From NCBI RefSeq assembly GCF_023078355.1, contig NZ_CP095552.1, positions 1 to 64,000 on the forward strand: a stretch of DNA of 64,000 nt. Direction: 5' to 3'. Shown piece after piece: positions 13,112-20,512 of this stretch. A program made the translations under genes and the position numbers. The notes under the pieces are model-generated. The model had not been told where the DNA came from. It made no database searches and saw only the letters and a list, made by a program, of their open reading frames with translations. This stretch comes from Gordonia hongkongensis (lineage in GTDB: Bacteria; Actinomycetota; Actinomycetes; Mycobacteriales; Mycobacteriaceae). Every line of letters begins with the position of its first letter. The stretch's first letter is position 1.

Positions 13112-13333
13112 TTAAACGCTATGGCGCGCCGTACAGACCGCCCTTCCGAAAGGACGACACCGTGCCGTTAGCTCTACTTCCATCGACAAAGCGCGACCCC
13201 GGCCGGTCGCGGTACGACCAAACAGATGCAGGATCTCGACCGGGTTGTCGTCAGCCGCTCCGTACCAGTAAGGAGTCGTCGGATCGAACTGGGCCGTCTC
13301 GTCGGGTCCTAGGACGTGCTCGGCGTCGAGCAT
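13112..13333 (-). pseudogene. Remnant of XRE-cupin regulator C-terminus
   Basis: A 73-codon frame opening MLDAEHVLGPDETAQFDPTT, followed by YWYGAADDNPVEILHLFG. This reads like the end of the C-terminal cupin domain of HTH XRE-family regulators (typically PHWFG then PVEVLSLFGPQGERMH). The N-terminal helix-turn-helix and most of the cupin are absent, and a stop codon lies 12 codons upstream in the frame. The tail after LHLFG is unrelated. I infer a truncated remnant at the edge of the accessory patch; the assignment rests on about 40 residues. Confidence 0.45.
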
Positions 13334-13368
13334 GATTGTCAGGCAATCGCGAACTGGAAGTGGTGTCT

Positions 13369-14301
13369 ATGAGCGAATCGAACAACCGTGAGGACCTGCG
13401 GGTCCTCCTGCTCGGCGGGCGCGGTGCGGTGGGCGCCGTCGTAAGACGCGAGCTCGAGGTGGATGGCCATCTCGTGACCACGACGAGCCGAGCAGCGAGC
13501 GCCGATGTTCGGCTCGATCTACGCGAGGATCTCGCGGCACTACGCGACCTCGCCGCTGGACATGACGTCGTCGTCAATGCGTCCGGCGTCGAACGCGCGG
13601 AACTCGGCACCGCGATCGGACCAACGCCGCTCGTGGACATCTCGGCGTCTGGCGCCTACCTCGATGCGTTGCGTGCGACCGCGGCCGGACCCATCGTCCT
13701 GGGGGCAGGCCTCGCGCCCGGGCTCAGCACGATCCTGACCGCCGCACTCGATTCTCGGCCCGGCGACGACCTCGACGTGCTCGTGATGCTGGGGGCGGGG
13801 GAGAAACATGGCCCGGCGGCGGTCGCCTGGACGGTCGGTCTGATCGGCACCGATGTCCACCGCCCGCCCGAAGGCGGGAAAGTCCGCAACCTCGGTGAGA
13901 CCCGGCGCGCCACCGGACCCGACGGACATGGCAGACGATATCTGCGCGCGGACTTCCCCGACCATGTCCTTCTCGACAACCGGCCGGGTCACATCCGCTC
14001 GTATCTCACTCTCAGCTCGGCCCCGATGACCGCGGCGCTCGGCCTGATCGGGCGGGTGCCGGCGTTGCGCGGCACGCTGACGTGGGCGCCTCCCCTTGGT
14101 TCCGATGCCTGGCACGTCATCGCCGAGAATCGGCGCACCGGTGAGCGTCGGGAGGCCTCCGGGACGGGGCAGTCCGACGCCACGGGCCGACTGACGGCGC
14201 TGGCCGCCATCCGCGCCGCGACGGAACTCCATGGCGCCAAGAGAATAGTGACGATGGCCGACCTGGTCTCACTCGACGACGCGCTCTCGGTGCTGAGGTA
14301 G
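13369..14301 (+). CDS. Saccharopine dehydrogenase-like NAD(P)-binding protein
   Basis: A 310-residue protein with an N-terminal Rossmann fold: the dinucleotide motif LLLGGRGAVGAVVRREL at about residues 11-27, followed by the DVVVNASG element typical of the saccharopine dehydrogenase NADP-binding family. The middle has GAGLAPGLST, also seen in that family. Substrate is unknown. ATG 13369 with upstream GGAAGTGG is preferred to a TTG at 13336. It is transcribed away from the remnant regulator and next to a RibD-like gene on the opposite strand. Confidence 0.75.
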   Translation: MSESNNREDLRVLLLGGRGAVGAVVRRELEVDGHLVTTTSRAASADVRLDLREDLAALRDLAAGHDVVVNASGVERAELGTAIGPTPLVDISASGAYLDALRATAAGPIVLGAGLAPGLSTILTAALDSRPGDDLDVLVMLGAGEKHGPAAVAWTVGLIGTDVHRPPEGGKVRNLGETRRATGPDGHGRRYLRADFPDHVLLDNRPGHIRSYLTLSSAPMTAALGLIGRVPALRGTLTWAPPLGSDAWHVIAENRRTGERREASGTGQSDATGRLTALAAIRAATELHGAKRIVTMADLVSLDDALSVLR

Positions 14302-14309
14302 GTCCGCCC

Positions 14310-14888
14310 CTACGTCGCGGCGTATTCGACGATCGACACCCCGGTGTCGAAGTCGTGACCAGTGACGCGGCGAAACCTCCTGGGCGCGTACCGGCCGGGC
14401 GCCATCAGCGGAATTCCACTCCCGAACATCACCGGCTGACGTTTGAGAACGAACCGGTCGATCTCCTCGGCCAGCTGCGTCGCGAGGTTGCCGCCGCCGC
14501 AGAGCCAGATGTCTTTCCCCTCGATCTGTTTGAGTTCGCGTACCACCTCGACCGGGTCGCGGTCGGTGAACGTCACACCGTCCACCGGGTCGCGTCGACG
14601 ATGGGTGAAGACGTACTGGTCGAGGTGACGATACGGACTCGTCACCTCAGGCAACCCGGCGGCATAGGTACCGGCTCCCATCAGGACGGTGTCGAACATC
14701 CCTGTGCTCTGGTCGATCCCGCGTGCGGCGGCGTAGTCGGTCGGGATGGTGTCGGCGAACCGCTCGTTGATGCCGTCCATGTGATCGCCCTCCATCAGAA
14801 AGGCGTCGAACTGGCCGTCCGGTCCGGCGATATACCCGTCGAGACTCACGGCCACGTAGTACACGAGTTCACGCATGCTGTTCCCCAA
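14310..14888 (-). CDS. Dihydrofolate reductase-family (RibD C-terminal) protein
   Basis: A 192-residue protein of the RibD C-terminal/DHFR-like fold. Visible family motifs are YYVAVSLDGYIAGPDGQFDAF at the start, an LMGAGTYAAGLPEV stretch and DIWLCGGGNLATQL (the NADPH-binding GG motif near 130). Members are NADPH-dependent reductases of mostly unknown substrate. ATG 14888 or the second ATG at 14876 could be the start. It is divergent from a TetR gene, and the repeat array between them suggests it is that regulator's target. Confidence 0.85.
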   Translation of the reverse strand: MGNSMRELVYYVAVSLDGYIAGPDGQFDAFLMEGDHMDGINERFADTIPTDYAAARGIDQSTGMFDTVLMGAGTYAAGLPEVTSPYRHLDQYVFTHRRRDPVDGVTFTDRDPVEVVRELKQIEGKDIWLCGGGNLATQLAEEIDRFVLKRQPVMFGSGIPLMAPGRYAPRRFRRVTGHDFDTGVSIVEYAAT

Positions 14889-14897
14889 TCACTTCAG

Positions 14898-14935
14898 ATG
14901 TAGTGGTTGAGAAACTACAACACATGTAGTGGTTG
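14898..14935. promoter_or_regulatory. Repeat array, candidate TetR operator
   Basis: ATGTAGTGGTTG occurs twice as a direct repeat (14898-14909 and 14924-14935), and between them ACTACA at 14914-14919 forms inverted repeats with both TGTAGT copies (14899-14904 and 14925-14930). It lies 15 bases upstream of the TetR ATG and about 10 from the divergent RibD-like ATG, so one site could repress both. Binding is inferred. Confidence 0.65.
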
Positions 14936-14950
14936 CGCTATCGTTTTCTC

Positions 14951-15520
14951 ATGGCTCGCAACGATGACCGCCGACGGGCGCTGGCCGACGCGGGTCTCGA
15001 AGTGCTTGCCGACGCCGGCGCGCGGGGACTCACCCACCGCGCGGTGGACCGTGCCGCCGGCGTGCCCCTCGGTACGACGACGAACTACTTCCGTTCTCGC
15101 TCAGCACTTCTCACCGGATTGGTGGAGCGCATCTACGAGCGACTGGCACCGAGCGACGAGTTCATCGCTGAGCGGGCCGGACGCACACCGACGCGGGAGC
15201 TCTTCGCCGAGTATCTCCGCAACATCGTCGAGCGTCTGATGGCAAACCGGACTGTCACCATCGCACTGATCGAACTCCGGTTGGAAGGAATTCGACGCCC
15301 AGAGGTCGCGGAGATCATCGGCGAATGGCGTCGGACCGGGTTCACCGGGGACGTGGCGTTCAACGAACAAGCCGGCCTGCCGGGGACGGCCCGGGAGATC
15401 GCCCTCTTCCACTACGCCGTCGACGGCCTCCTGCTGGACCAGCTGACCGGTCCGCTGCTCCCGGATGTGCCGGTCGACGACATCGTCGACGCGCTGGTCG
15501 ACGGGTTGCTGCCGGGCTGA
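14951..15520 (+). CDS. TetR-family transcriptional regulator
   Basis: A 189-residue repressor. The N-terminal helix-turn-helix (about 5-50) includes LADAGLEVLADAGARGLTHR and VDRAAGVPLGTTTNYFRSR, a canonical TetR DNA-binding helix. The C-terminal ligand domain ends DIVDALVDGLLPG. ATG 14951 gives the normal N-terminus; a TTG at 14933 lies inside the repeat array and is less likely. It is divergent from the RibD-like reductase and only 35 bases from a protein kinase gene. Confidence 0.9.
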   Translation: MARNDDRRRALADAGLEVLADAGARGLTHRAVDRAAGVPLGTTTNYFRSRSALLTGLVERIYERLAPSDEFIAERAGRTPTRELFAEYLRNIVERLMANRTVTIALIELRLEGIRRPEVAEIIGEWRRTGFTGDVAFNEQAGLPGTAREIALFHYAVDGLLLDQLTGPLLPDVPVDDIVDALVDGLLPG

Positions 15521-15554
15521 GATCACGCCGTCCGGCCCCGACTTCGGGTCGACG

Positions 15555-16856
15555 ATGGCTGGGCATGGCACCCGCTACCGTGAACAGGTGGACCGAGACC
15601 TGCTCGACGGACGCTACGAGATCCGGGAAGTTCTCGGCCGAGGCGGCATGGCAGTGGTCTACGACGGGTGGGACCGGCGACTCCACCGATCGGTCGCCAT
15701 CAAACTCCTGCGCTCAGAGCCGGAGACCCCGACGGTCGCACGTGACAGATTCGCTGCGGAGGCGAGGGCGGCCGCGGCACTCAACCACCCCAACATCGTC
15801 GCCGTCCACGACTTCGGTGAACACGGCGGGACGCCGTACATCGTGATGGAACGGCTGAGTGGCACAACGGTCGGCGACCTCATGGTCGGCGGGCCGTTGC
15901 CGCCCCACCGAGTCACGGCAATCCTCGACGACGTCCTGGCCGCCCTGAACGCCGCCCATTCCGCCGGCGTGCTGCACCGCGACATCAAACCCGCGAATCT
16001 GCTCATGTCCGGCGACCGGGTGAAGGTGGCCGACCTCGGCATCGCCAAGACCGCCGGGATGGCGCACACGGCGACGGGAGAAGTGGTCGGCACGATCTGC
16101 TATCTCAGTCCCAGTCGCGTGGTGGGCCGGGCGGCGACACCGGCCGACGATCTCTACGCAGCTGCGATCGTCGCGTATGAGGCGCTGACGGGTCGCCGAG
16201 CCTACGACTACGACAACCCTGCCGCCGTGGCACACGCCATCCTGCACGCGCCGCCGCCCCTGTTGGCCGACATCCGTCCGGATGTCGCGCCGACACTGCG
16301 CGAGACGATCGACCGGGCGATGCGTCCGGGTGACACCGTGCCGTTTCCGAGTGCCGCGGCGATGAGCGCGGCGTTGGCCGGACATGGCGACCACCCCGGC
16401 CCGGACGCAGCGACGAATCGCCTCACGGCGCCGCTGCCGCCACTGATCCCACCACCTGCGCTGGCCTCGGGAACGGCGCCGCTTCCGGGAGGGCCGAACC
16501 GGTCCCGACGTCGAACGTCGATCGCGGTGCTGGGTGGCGCCGCAGTTCTGCTGACCGCCCTGCTCGTCGCCGTCGTCGTCACCGGATCCGACGACGACAC
16601 ACCTGTTCCGTCGACCCCGACCTCCTTGCCGGCCGCCGAGCCCTCGACCACCGAATCCCGCCCGACTCCGCCGAGCACAGTCGACGCGCCGCCCCCGCCG
16701 ATCCCTGTCCCGACCGGCGCGACGGAGATCGACGCGACCCAGGCCGAGGAGCGCGGAAGCGATGGAAACGGGCGGGGCAACAGCGGCAGGGGCAGCAGCG
16801 GCGGTGGCAACAGCGAGACCAAGGGGAACGGGAAACCGAAGGACGACAAGAACTGA
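15555..16856 (+). CDS. Ser/Thr protein kinase, single-pass membrane
   Basis: A 433-residue eukaryotic-type kinase. Visible are the Gly loop LGRGGMAVVYDGWDR, the VAIKLL lysine, the catalytic HRDIKPANLL, and the metal motif as DLG in place of DFG. The usual SPE at the end of the activation loop reads SPS (YLSPSRVVG), losing the structural Glu. A transmembrane helix (VLGGAAVLLTALLVAVVV) follows a Pro-rich linker, and the outer tail is Thr/Pro- then Gly/Asn/Ser-rich with no PASTA repeat. Start ATG 15555 or GTG 15588. Substrate unknown; separate from the pknAB operon. Confidence 0.88.
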   Translation: MAGHGTRYREQVDRDLLDGRYEIREVLGRGGMAVVYDGWDRRLHRSVAIKLLRSEPETPTVARDRFAAEARAAAALNHPNIVAVHDFGEHGGTPYIVMERLSGTTVGDLMVGGPLPPHRVTAILDDVLAALNAAHSAGVLHRDIKPANLLMSGDRVKVADLGIAKTAGMAHTATGEVVGTICYLSPSRVVGRAATPADDLYAAAIVAYEALTGRRAYDYDNPAAVAHAILHAPPPLLADIRPDVAPTLRETIDRAMRPGDTVPFPSAAAMSAALAGHGDHPGPDAATNRLTAPLPPLIPPPALASGTAPLPGGPNRSRRRTSIAVLGGAAVLLTALLVAVVVTGSDDDTPVPSTPTSLPAAEPSTTESRPTPPSTVDAPPPPIPVPTGATEIDATQAEERGSDGNGRGNSGRGSSGGGNSETKGNGKPKDDKN

Positions 16857-16875
16857 CGTCGTCCGGCGACGACCC

Positions 16876-17136
16876 TCAGTCGTTCCTCTTCTCCAAGTGC
16901 GCGTAGCGACGGCGGAACTTCTCGACCCGGCCGGCGACGTCGGGGATCGTGTTGACCCCGGTGTAGAACGGGTGCGAATCGCTGGTGACGTCGACGGTGA
17001 TGAGCGGGTACTCGTTGCCGTCGGACCAGGTGACCGTCGTCGCCGACGTCGCGGTCGAGCGCGTGATGAACTCTTTGCCCGTCGAACCGTCGCGGATGAC
17101 GACGGGGTGGTAGTCGGGGTGAATGCCCTTCTTCAT
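16876..17136 (-). CDS. rpmE2: 50S ribosomal protein L31 type B (zinc-independent)
   Basis: An 86-residue L31 of the type B form: [16 protein letters not shown] at the start, [18 protein letters not shown] near the end, and no cysteine at all, so the zinc-binding CxxC of type A L31 is missing. Type B paralogues replace the zinc form under zinc limitation. It lies 30 bases downstream of the CobW-like gene on the same strand and is probably co-transcribed from the Zur-controlled promoter at about 18540. Confidence 0.95.
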   Translation of the reverse strand: MKKGIHPDYHPVVIRDGSTGKEFITRSTATSATTVTWSDGNEYPLITVDVTSDSHPFYTGVNTIPDVAGRVEKFRRRYAHLEKRND

Positions 17137-17166
17137 GATGGTGCCTTTCAGGAGATGGGTGGAACG

Positions 17167-18522
17167 TCAGTTGTCCCGCTGGTCCGAGGAGTCGAGGCCC
17201 GGTGCCGCGTCCACGGTCGACTCGGAGACCTCGAGGTCGTCGCACGGGTCGGCGTGGAACCCGCCGAAGGGATCGTCGAAGGTCGACCAGAACTGTTGTC
17301 CGGCAGCGAATTCGACTTCGTTGAGGCACGCGCTACGGAGTGCCTCCTCGATCTCGGCGGGGTCGCCGGAGTGAACGAGAGCGACGAGTGACGTGTGCCG
17401 GTCGCCAAAGGTTTCGTCCCAGCGCAGTGCACCGAGGGCGCGACGCTCGTCGGGTACCTGCGCGAATTCGTCGTCGGACATCGAGGCAAGCCAGGGACCG
17501 CCGTGGGCGACACGCAACCCGCCGCCGGCCGACTCGAGCCACAGTGCCTCGTCGGGTTGGGTGGCGATCCACAGTCGGCCACGCGCACACACGACCCCGT
17601 CGAGCAGCGCATCGATCGCCTCGTGGAAACGGCCCGGGTGCAGAGGTCGATCGCTGTGGAACTCCACCCACGTCACCCCGCAGTCGGAGTCCAACGGGGG
17701 TTCGCCGGCGAGCAGGGGATCGTGCGGACCGTCGATGCGACCCCGCCGTGAACGTGCGGGCACCGCGGCGAGCAACTGCTCGGCGAGAACCGGGGTGATC
17801 GGGCGCTGGGGCAACTCGAACATCATCGGGACATTCGGCGCGAGCCGTTTGAGGACGGCGACGAGTCGGGCCGACGCCCAGGCGTCCCGGAAGGTCGGGT
17901 CACACGCCGCGACCACCAGCGCATCGGCGAAGGCGACCTGTCCGACCGCCACCTGAGCGAGCGTGCGGTCGTCGTCGAGCGCGACGTGCCCGCCTTCGGC
18001 GAGGGAGAGGTCGCCCGTCGCCGACGTCAGCCAATCCTCCTCGGCCACACAGGCAACGGTGAGGTCGACGCGGACGTCGGCGGCCGCCGGGGCGTCGTCG
18101 AACCCCGGCATGTCGGCGACGATGACGTTCTCGATCGACCAGACCACCTGTTCGGGTTCCAGGACGGGATCGAGCGTGAGGACGATCCGCTTCACCGACG
18201 GTCGACGATGAAGTCGCCGGAGCAGGGGGAGCAGGTCTTCGCGCAGCGTGCACGAGATGCATCCGTGGGCCAACTCGACGATGCAGACGTCATGTCGGCT
18301 ACGACCGTCGGGTCCCCGCCAACTGAGGGTCCGGACGACGCGGCCATCCTCCACCTGGGTCAGGTCGTGGTGTACCTGGACGCTGCCGACGCCGCCGCAC
18401 TCCAACGCATCGCCCACCCGGTGGATCGACGACGCGTCGAGCCCGGTGACCAGGACGACCGGGGTTCGATGGTCGGTCGGTCCGGCGTCATCCGGTCGGT
18501 TCGCGAGTCCATCGTCGAGCAC
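17167..18522 (-). CDS. CobW/COG0523-like protein, probable ribosome hibernation factor MRF
   Basis: A 451-residue protein with the CobW/COG0523 layout: an N-terminal GTPase-like domain and a C-terminal CobW_C domain (VTWVEFHSDRPLHPGRFHEA onward). The P-loop is degenerate: VVLVTGLDASSIHRVGDAL lacks GxGKT. The usual CxCC metal motif reads GCISC. In mycobacteria the CobW-like gene in the zinc-free ribosomal protein operon encodes MRF, which recruits the hibernation factor MPY to ribosomes under zinc starvation. Neighbours here match, so I infer MRF. Start GTG 18522 follows GGAG; the frame is open further upstream through the Zur-like box. Confidence 0.8.
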   Translation of the reverse strand: MLDDGLANRPDDAGPTDHRTPVVLVTGLDASSIHRVGDALECGGVGSVQVHHDLTQVEDGRVVRTLSWRGPDGRSRHDVCIVELAHGCISCTLREDLLPLLRRLHRRPSVKRIVLTLDPVLEPEQVVWSIENVIVADMPGFDDAPAAADVRVDLTVACVAEEDWLTSATGDLSLAEGGHVALDDDRTLAQVAVGQVAFADALVVAACDPTFRDAWASARLVAVLKRLAPNVPMMFELPQRPITPVLAEQLLAAVPARSRRGRIDGPHDPLLAGEPPLDSDCGVTWVEFHSDRPLHPGRFHEAIDALLDGVVCARGRLWIATQPDEALWLESAGGGLRVAHGGPWLASMSDDEFAQVPDERRALGALRWDETFGDRHTSLVALVHSGDPAEIEEALRSACLNEVEFAAGQQFWSTFDDPFGGFHADPCDDLEVSESTVDAAPGLDSSDQRDN

Positions 18523-18539
18523 GACTCCACTCCGATCTA

Positions 18540-18559
18540 TTGAGAATGATTTCCATTTA
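18540..18559 (-). promoter_or_regulatory. Zur-like box 1 (CobW-like/rpmE2 side)
   Basis: The segment GAGAATGATTTCCATTTA within this span is an imperfect palindrome resembling actinobacterial Zur sites, 18 bases upstream of the chosen CobW-like start. It matches box 2 read on the opposite strand at 13 of 18 positions, sharing the core AATGATT. Regulation by Zur is inferred from motif and neighbours. Confidence 0.7.
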
Positions 18560-18591
18560 TGCTTCGACGGCGGTACCGTGACCGGACAGTT

Positions 18592-18610
18592 AATGCCAAT
18601 CATTGTCGAT
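18592..18610 (+). promoter_or_regulatory. Zur-like box 2 (rpmB2 side)
   Basis: On the minus strand this reads GACAATGATTGGCATTAA (from 18608 down), the same pattern as box 1 with core AATGATT. It lies 16 bases upstream of the rpmB2 start and overlaps the expected promoter or leader of the ribosomal protein operon, fitting repression by zinc-bound Zur. Confidence 0.7.
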
Positions 18611-18626
18611 AAGAACAGGAGGCAGC

Positions 18627-18863
18627 ATGTCCAAGAGGTGCCAGGTCACCGGTCGGGTACCGGGATTCGGCAAGCAGGTGTCGCATTCGCACAAGCGGAC
18701 GTCGCGCCGATGGGACCCGAACATCCAACGTCGCCGCTACTACGTGCCCAGTGAGGGGCGGTACGTGACGCTGCGCGTGAGCGCCAAGGGGATCTCGACG
18801 ATCGACAAACACGGCATCGAGTCGGTGCTGCGCAAGATCCGTGCGCGTGGGGAGAAAGTCTGA
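18627..18863 (+). CDS. rpmB2: 50S ribosomal protein L28, zinc-independent paralogue
   Basis: A 78-residue L28 starting at ATG 18627 behind a perfect AGGAGG. It opens [20 protein letters not shown] and has the [13 protein letters not shown] stretch typical of L28. Only one Cys is present, so the CxxC pairs of the zinc form are lost. It is first in the rpmB2-rpmG2-rpsN2-rpsR2 operon and its stop overlaps the rpmG2 start (TGATG). Expression under zinc limitation is inferred from the Zur-like box. Confidence 0.96.
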   Translation: MSKRCQVTGRVPGFGKQVSHSHKRTSRRWDPNIQRRRYYVPSEGRYVTLRVSAKGISTIDKHGIESVLRKIRARGEKV

Positions 18864-19027
18864 TGGCACGCAACGAGATCCGGCCGATCGTCAAACTGCG
18901 TTCCACCGCCGGAACCGGGTACACCTACGTGACCCGGAAGAACCGTCGCAATGATCCCGACCGGATGGTGCTCCGTAAGTACGACCCGATCGCCCGCGCC
19001 CATGTCGACTTCAAGGAGGACCGCTGA
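18863..19027 (+). CDS. rpmG2: 50S ribosomal protein L33, zinc-independent paralogue
   Basis: A 54-residue L33: [20 protein letters not shown] at the start, then [15 protein letters not shown] and a basic-aromatic end. It has no cysteine, so it is the zinc-free form. ATG 18863 overlaps the rpmB2 stop, and its own stop overlaps the rpsN2 start, so the three genes are translationally coupled. Confidence 0.96.
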   Translation: MARNEIRPIVKLRSTAGTGYTYVTRKNRRNDPDRMVLRKYDPIARAHVDFKEDR

Positions 19028-19332
19028 TGGCGAAGAAGTCCAAGATCGTCCGTAACGAACAGCGCCGCGAGGTCGTCGCGCGGTATGCCGACCTCCGCGC
19101 CGAACTGAAGCGCGCGAGCGTCGCAGCCAGTTCGACGCCCGAGGAGCGTTCAGAAGCGCTACGACGCCTACAACGGCTGCCGCGCAACGCAAGTCCGACT
19201 CGGCTGCGCAACCGGGATGCCGTCGACGGCCGGCCCCGCGGGTATATCGGCAAGGCGGGCCTGTCCCGCGTGCGGTTCCGTGAACTCGCGCATCGCGGTG
19301 AACTACCCGGAATCCAGAAGTCCAGCTGGTGA
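19027..19332 (+). CDS. rpsN2: 30S ribosomal protein S14, zinc-independent paralogue
   Basis: A 101-residue S14 of the long, cysteine-free type ([20 protein letters not shown] at the start; [14 protein letters not shown] and the S14 signature [18 protein letters not shown] near the end). The zinc-binding short S14 has CxxC motifs that are absent here. ATG 19027 overlaps the rpmG2 stop. It is the third gene of the zinc-starvation operon. Confidence 0.96.
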   Translation: MAKKSKIVRNEQRREVVARYADLRAELKRASVAASSTPEERSEALRRLQRLPRNASPTRLRNRDAVDGRPRGYIGKAGLSRVRFRELAHRGELPGIQKSSW

Positions 19333-19360
19333 TTCGGACTCACGACTACGAGGAACAGTG

Positions 19361-19624
19361 ATGGCCAACAGAAGACAACGTCAGCGCGAGGAAGTGCCGG
19401 CGAAGCGCAAGCGGAACCTGCTCATCGCACAAGGCGTGCGGGTCGACGGTCGTAATCCCTTGGACTACAAGGATGTCGCGCTGCTGCGGCATTTCCTGTC
19501 CGACAAGGGCAGAATCCGCAGCCGACGCCTCACGGGGCTGAACCCGCAGGAGCAGCGCCAGGTAGCCACCGCGATCCGCAACGCACGCGAAATGGCGTTG
19601 CTGCCGTACGACTCTCGGCACTGA
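19361..19624 (+). CDS. rpsR2: 30S ribosomal protein S18, zinc-independent paralogue
   Basis: An 87-residue S18 without cysteine. It shows the family pattern [21 protein letters not shown] followed by [23 protein letters not shown] 19361 has GAGGAAC upstream and lies 28 bases after rpsN2. It closes the operon, which ends at a strong hairpin. Confidence 0.95.
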   Translation: MANRRQRQREEVPAKRKRNLLIAQGVRVDGRNPLDYKDVALLRHFLSDKGRIRSRRLTGLNPQEQRQVATAIRNAREMALLPYDSRH

Positions 19625-19628
19625 GAAC

Positions 19629-19669
19629 GAGCGCGACGCCTGCCCCCGTGTGGGGCAGGCGTCGCGCTC
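19629..19669. terminator. Strong bidirectional hairpin after rpsR2
   Basis: An 18-bp perfect stem: GAGCGCGACGCCTGCCCC (19629-19646) pairs with 19652-19669 over a 5-base loop. It sits between rpsR2 and the convergent DJ-1-family gene, so it can serve both. No T-tract, as usual in high-GC actinobacteria. Confidence 0.88.
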
Positions 19670-19685
19670 GGTGGTGAGTGCCCTG

Positions 19686-20405
19686 CTACTTGGAACCCTG
19701 CGGCACGTTCTCGAGGCGATCCAGCAGGGTGCGTGCCAAGGATTCCGACGACGCGGGATTCTGGCCGGTCAGCAGGTTGCCGTCGGTCTCGATGTGGACC
19801 GTCCACGGTTCGGCGAGGGTGACCTTGAACCCCGCCTGGGTGAGCCGATCCTGGAGGAGCCAGGGAGCTTTGTCGGCGAGCCCGGCCTGTTCCTCCTCGG
19901 CGTTGCTGAAGCCGGTCACCGTGCGGCCGGCGAACGCGTTGACTCCGTCGGAGTTGTTCGCCGCCAACAGGATCGCCGGACCGTGACAGACGATTCCGAG
20001 CGGCAGTTGCGCCTCGTCGGCCGCTATCAGCAGAGCTCCCGCGTCCGCGTCGACGGCCAGGTCCTCCATGGGTCCGTGGCCGCCCGGCACGAACACGGCG
20101 TCGTAGTCGGCGATGCGAACGTCGGTGAGCGCGATCGGCTTCTGCAGCTCCGGAGCGGTCTCCACGACGTGGCGGATCTCCGCGGCGCGCTCAGGTGTGC
20201 CGATGCTCTCGACCGCGAGGCTCGTCTCGTCGACCGGTGGCTTCGCGCCGTTCGGAGTGGCTACGGTCACCTTGTAGCCGGCTGCGCGGAACACTTCCAG
20301 CGGCGCGACGGCCTCCTCGGCCCAGAACCCGGTCTTGTGGCTCGAGCCGTCATTCAGCGTCCAGCTGCCGGCGCCGGTCATGATGAAGAGGATGTTGCGT
20401 GTCAT
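19686..20405 (-). CDS. DJ-1/PfpI-family protein (type 1 glutamine amidotransferase-like)
   Basis: A 239-residue class I glutamine amidotransferase-like protein of the DJ-1/PfpI superfamily. It opens MTRNILFIMTGAGSW, has GFWAEEAVAPLEVF, FVPGGHGPMEDL and the nucleophile elbow GIVCHGPAIL with the reactive Cys. Relatives include Hsp31-type glyoxalases and chaperones. ATG 20405 follows a perfect AGGAGGT. It stands alone, convergent to rpsR2. The exact activity cannot be read. Confidence 0.88.
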   Translation of the reverse strand: MTRNILFIMTGAGSWTLNDGSSHKTGFWAEEAVAPLEVFRAAGYKVTVATPNGAKPPVDETSLAVESIGTPERAAEIRHVVETAPELQKPIALTDVRIADYDAVFVPGGHGPMEDLAVDADAGALLIAADEAQLPLGIVCHGPAILLAANNSDGVNAFAGRTVTGFSNAEEEQAGLADKAPWLLQDRLTQAGFKVTLAEPWTVHIETDGNLLTGQNPASSESLARTLLDRLENVPQGSK

Positions 20406-20512
20406 CTGAACCTCCTGTGTCCAGGTAGACGGTGTCGGTCTCCGACCGCCAACGTAGAGAACAACCGCGTCTTCGGCCACGGCCCAGGTCAGGCCGGGGG
20501 AGACGGGTCAGG

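Noticed and set aside
12340..13335. A 331-codon plus-strand frame opposite the AlbA_2 gene
   Set aside because: It is antisense to clear AlbA_2 motifs and shows no domain of its own.
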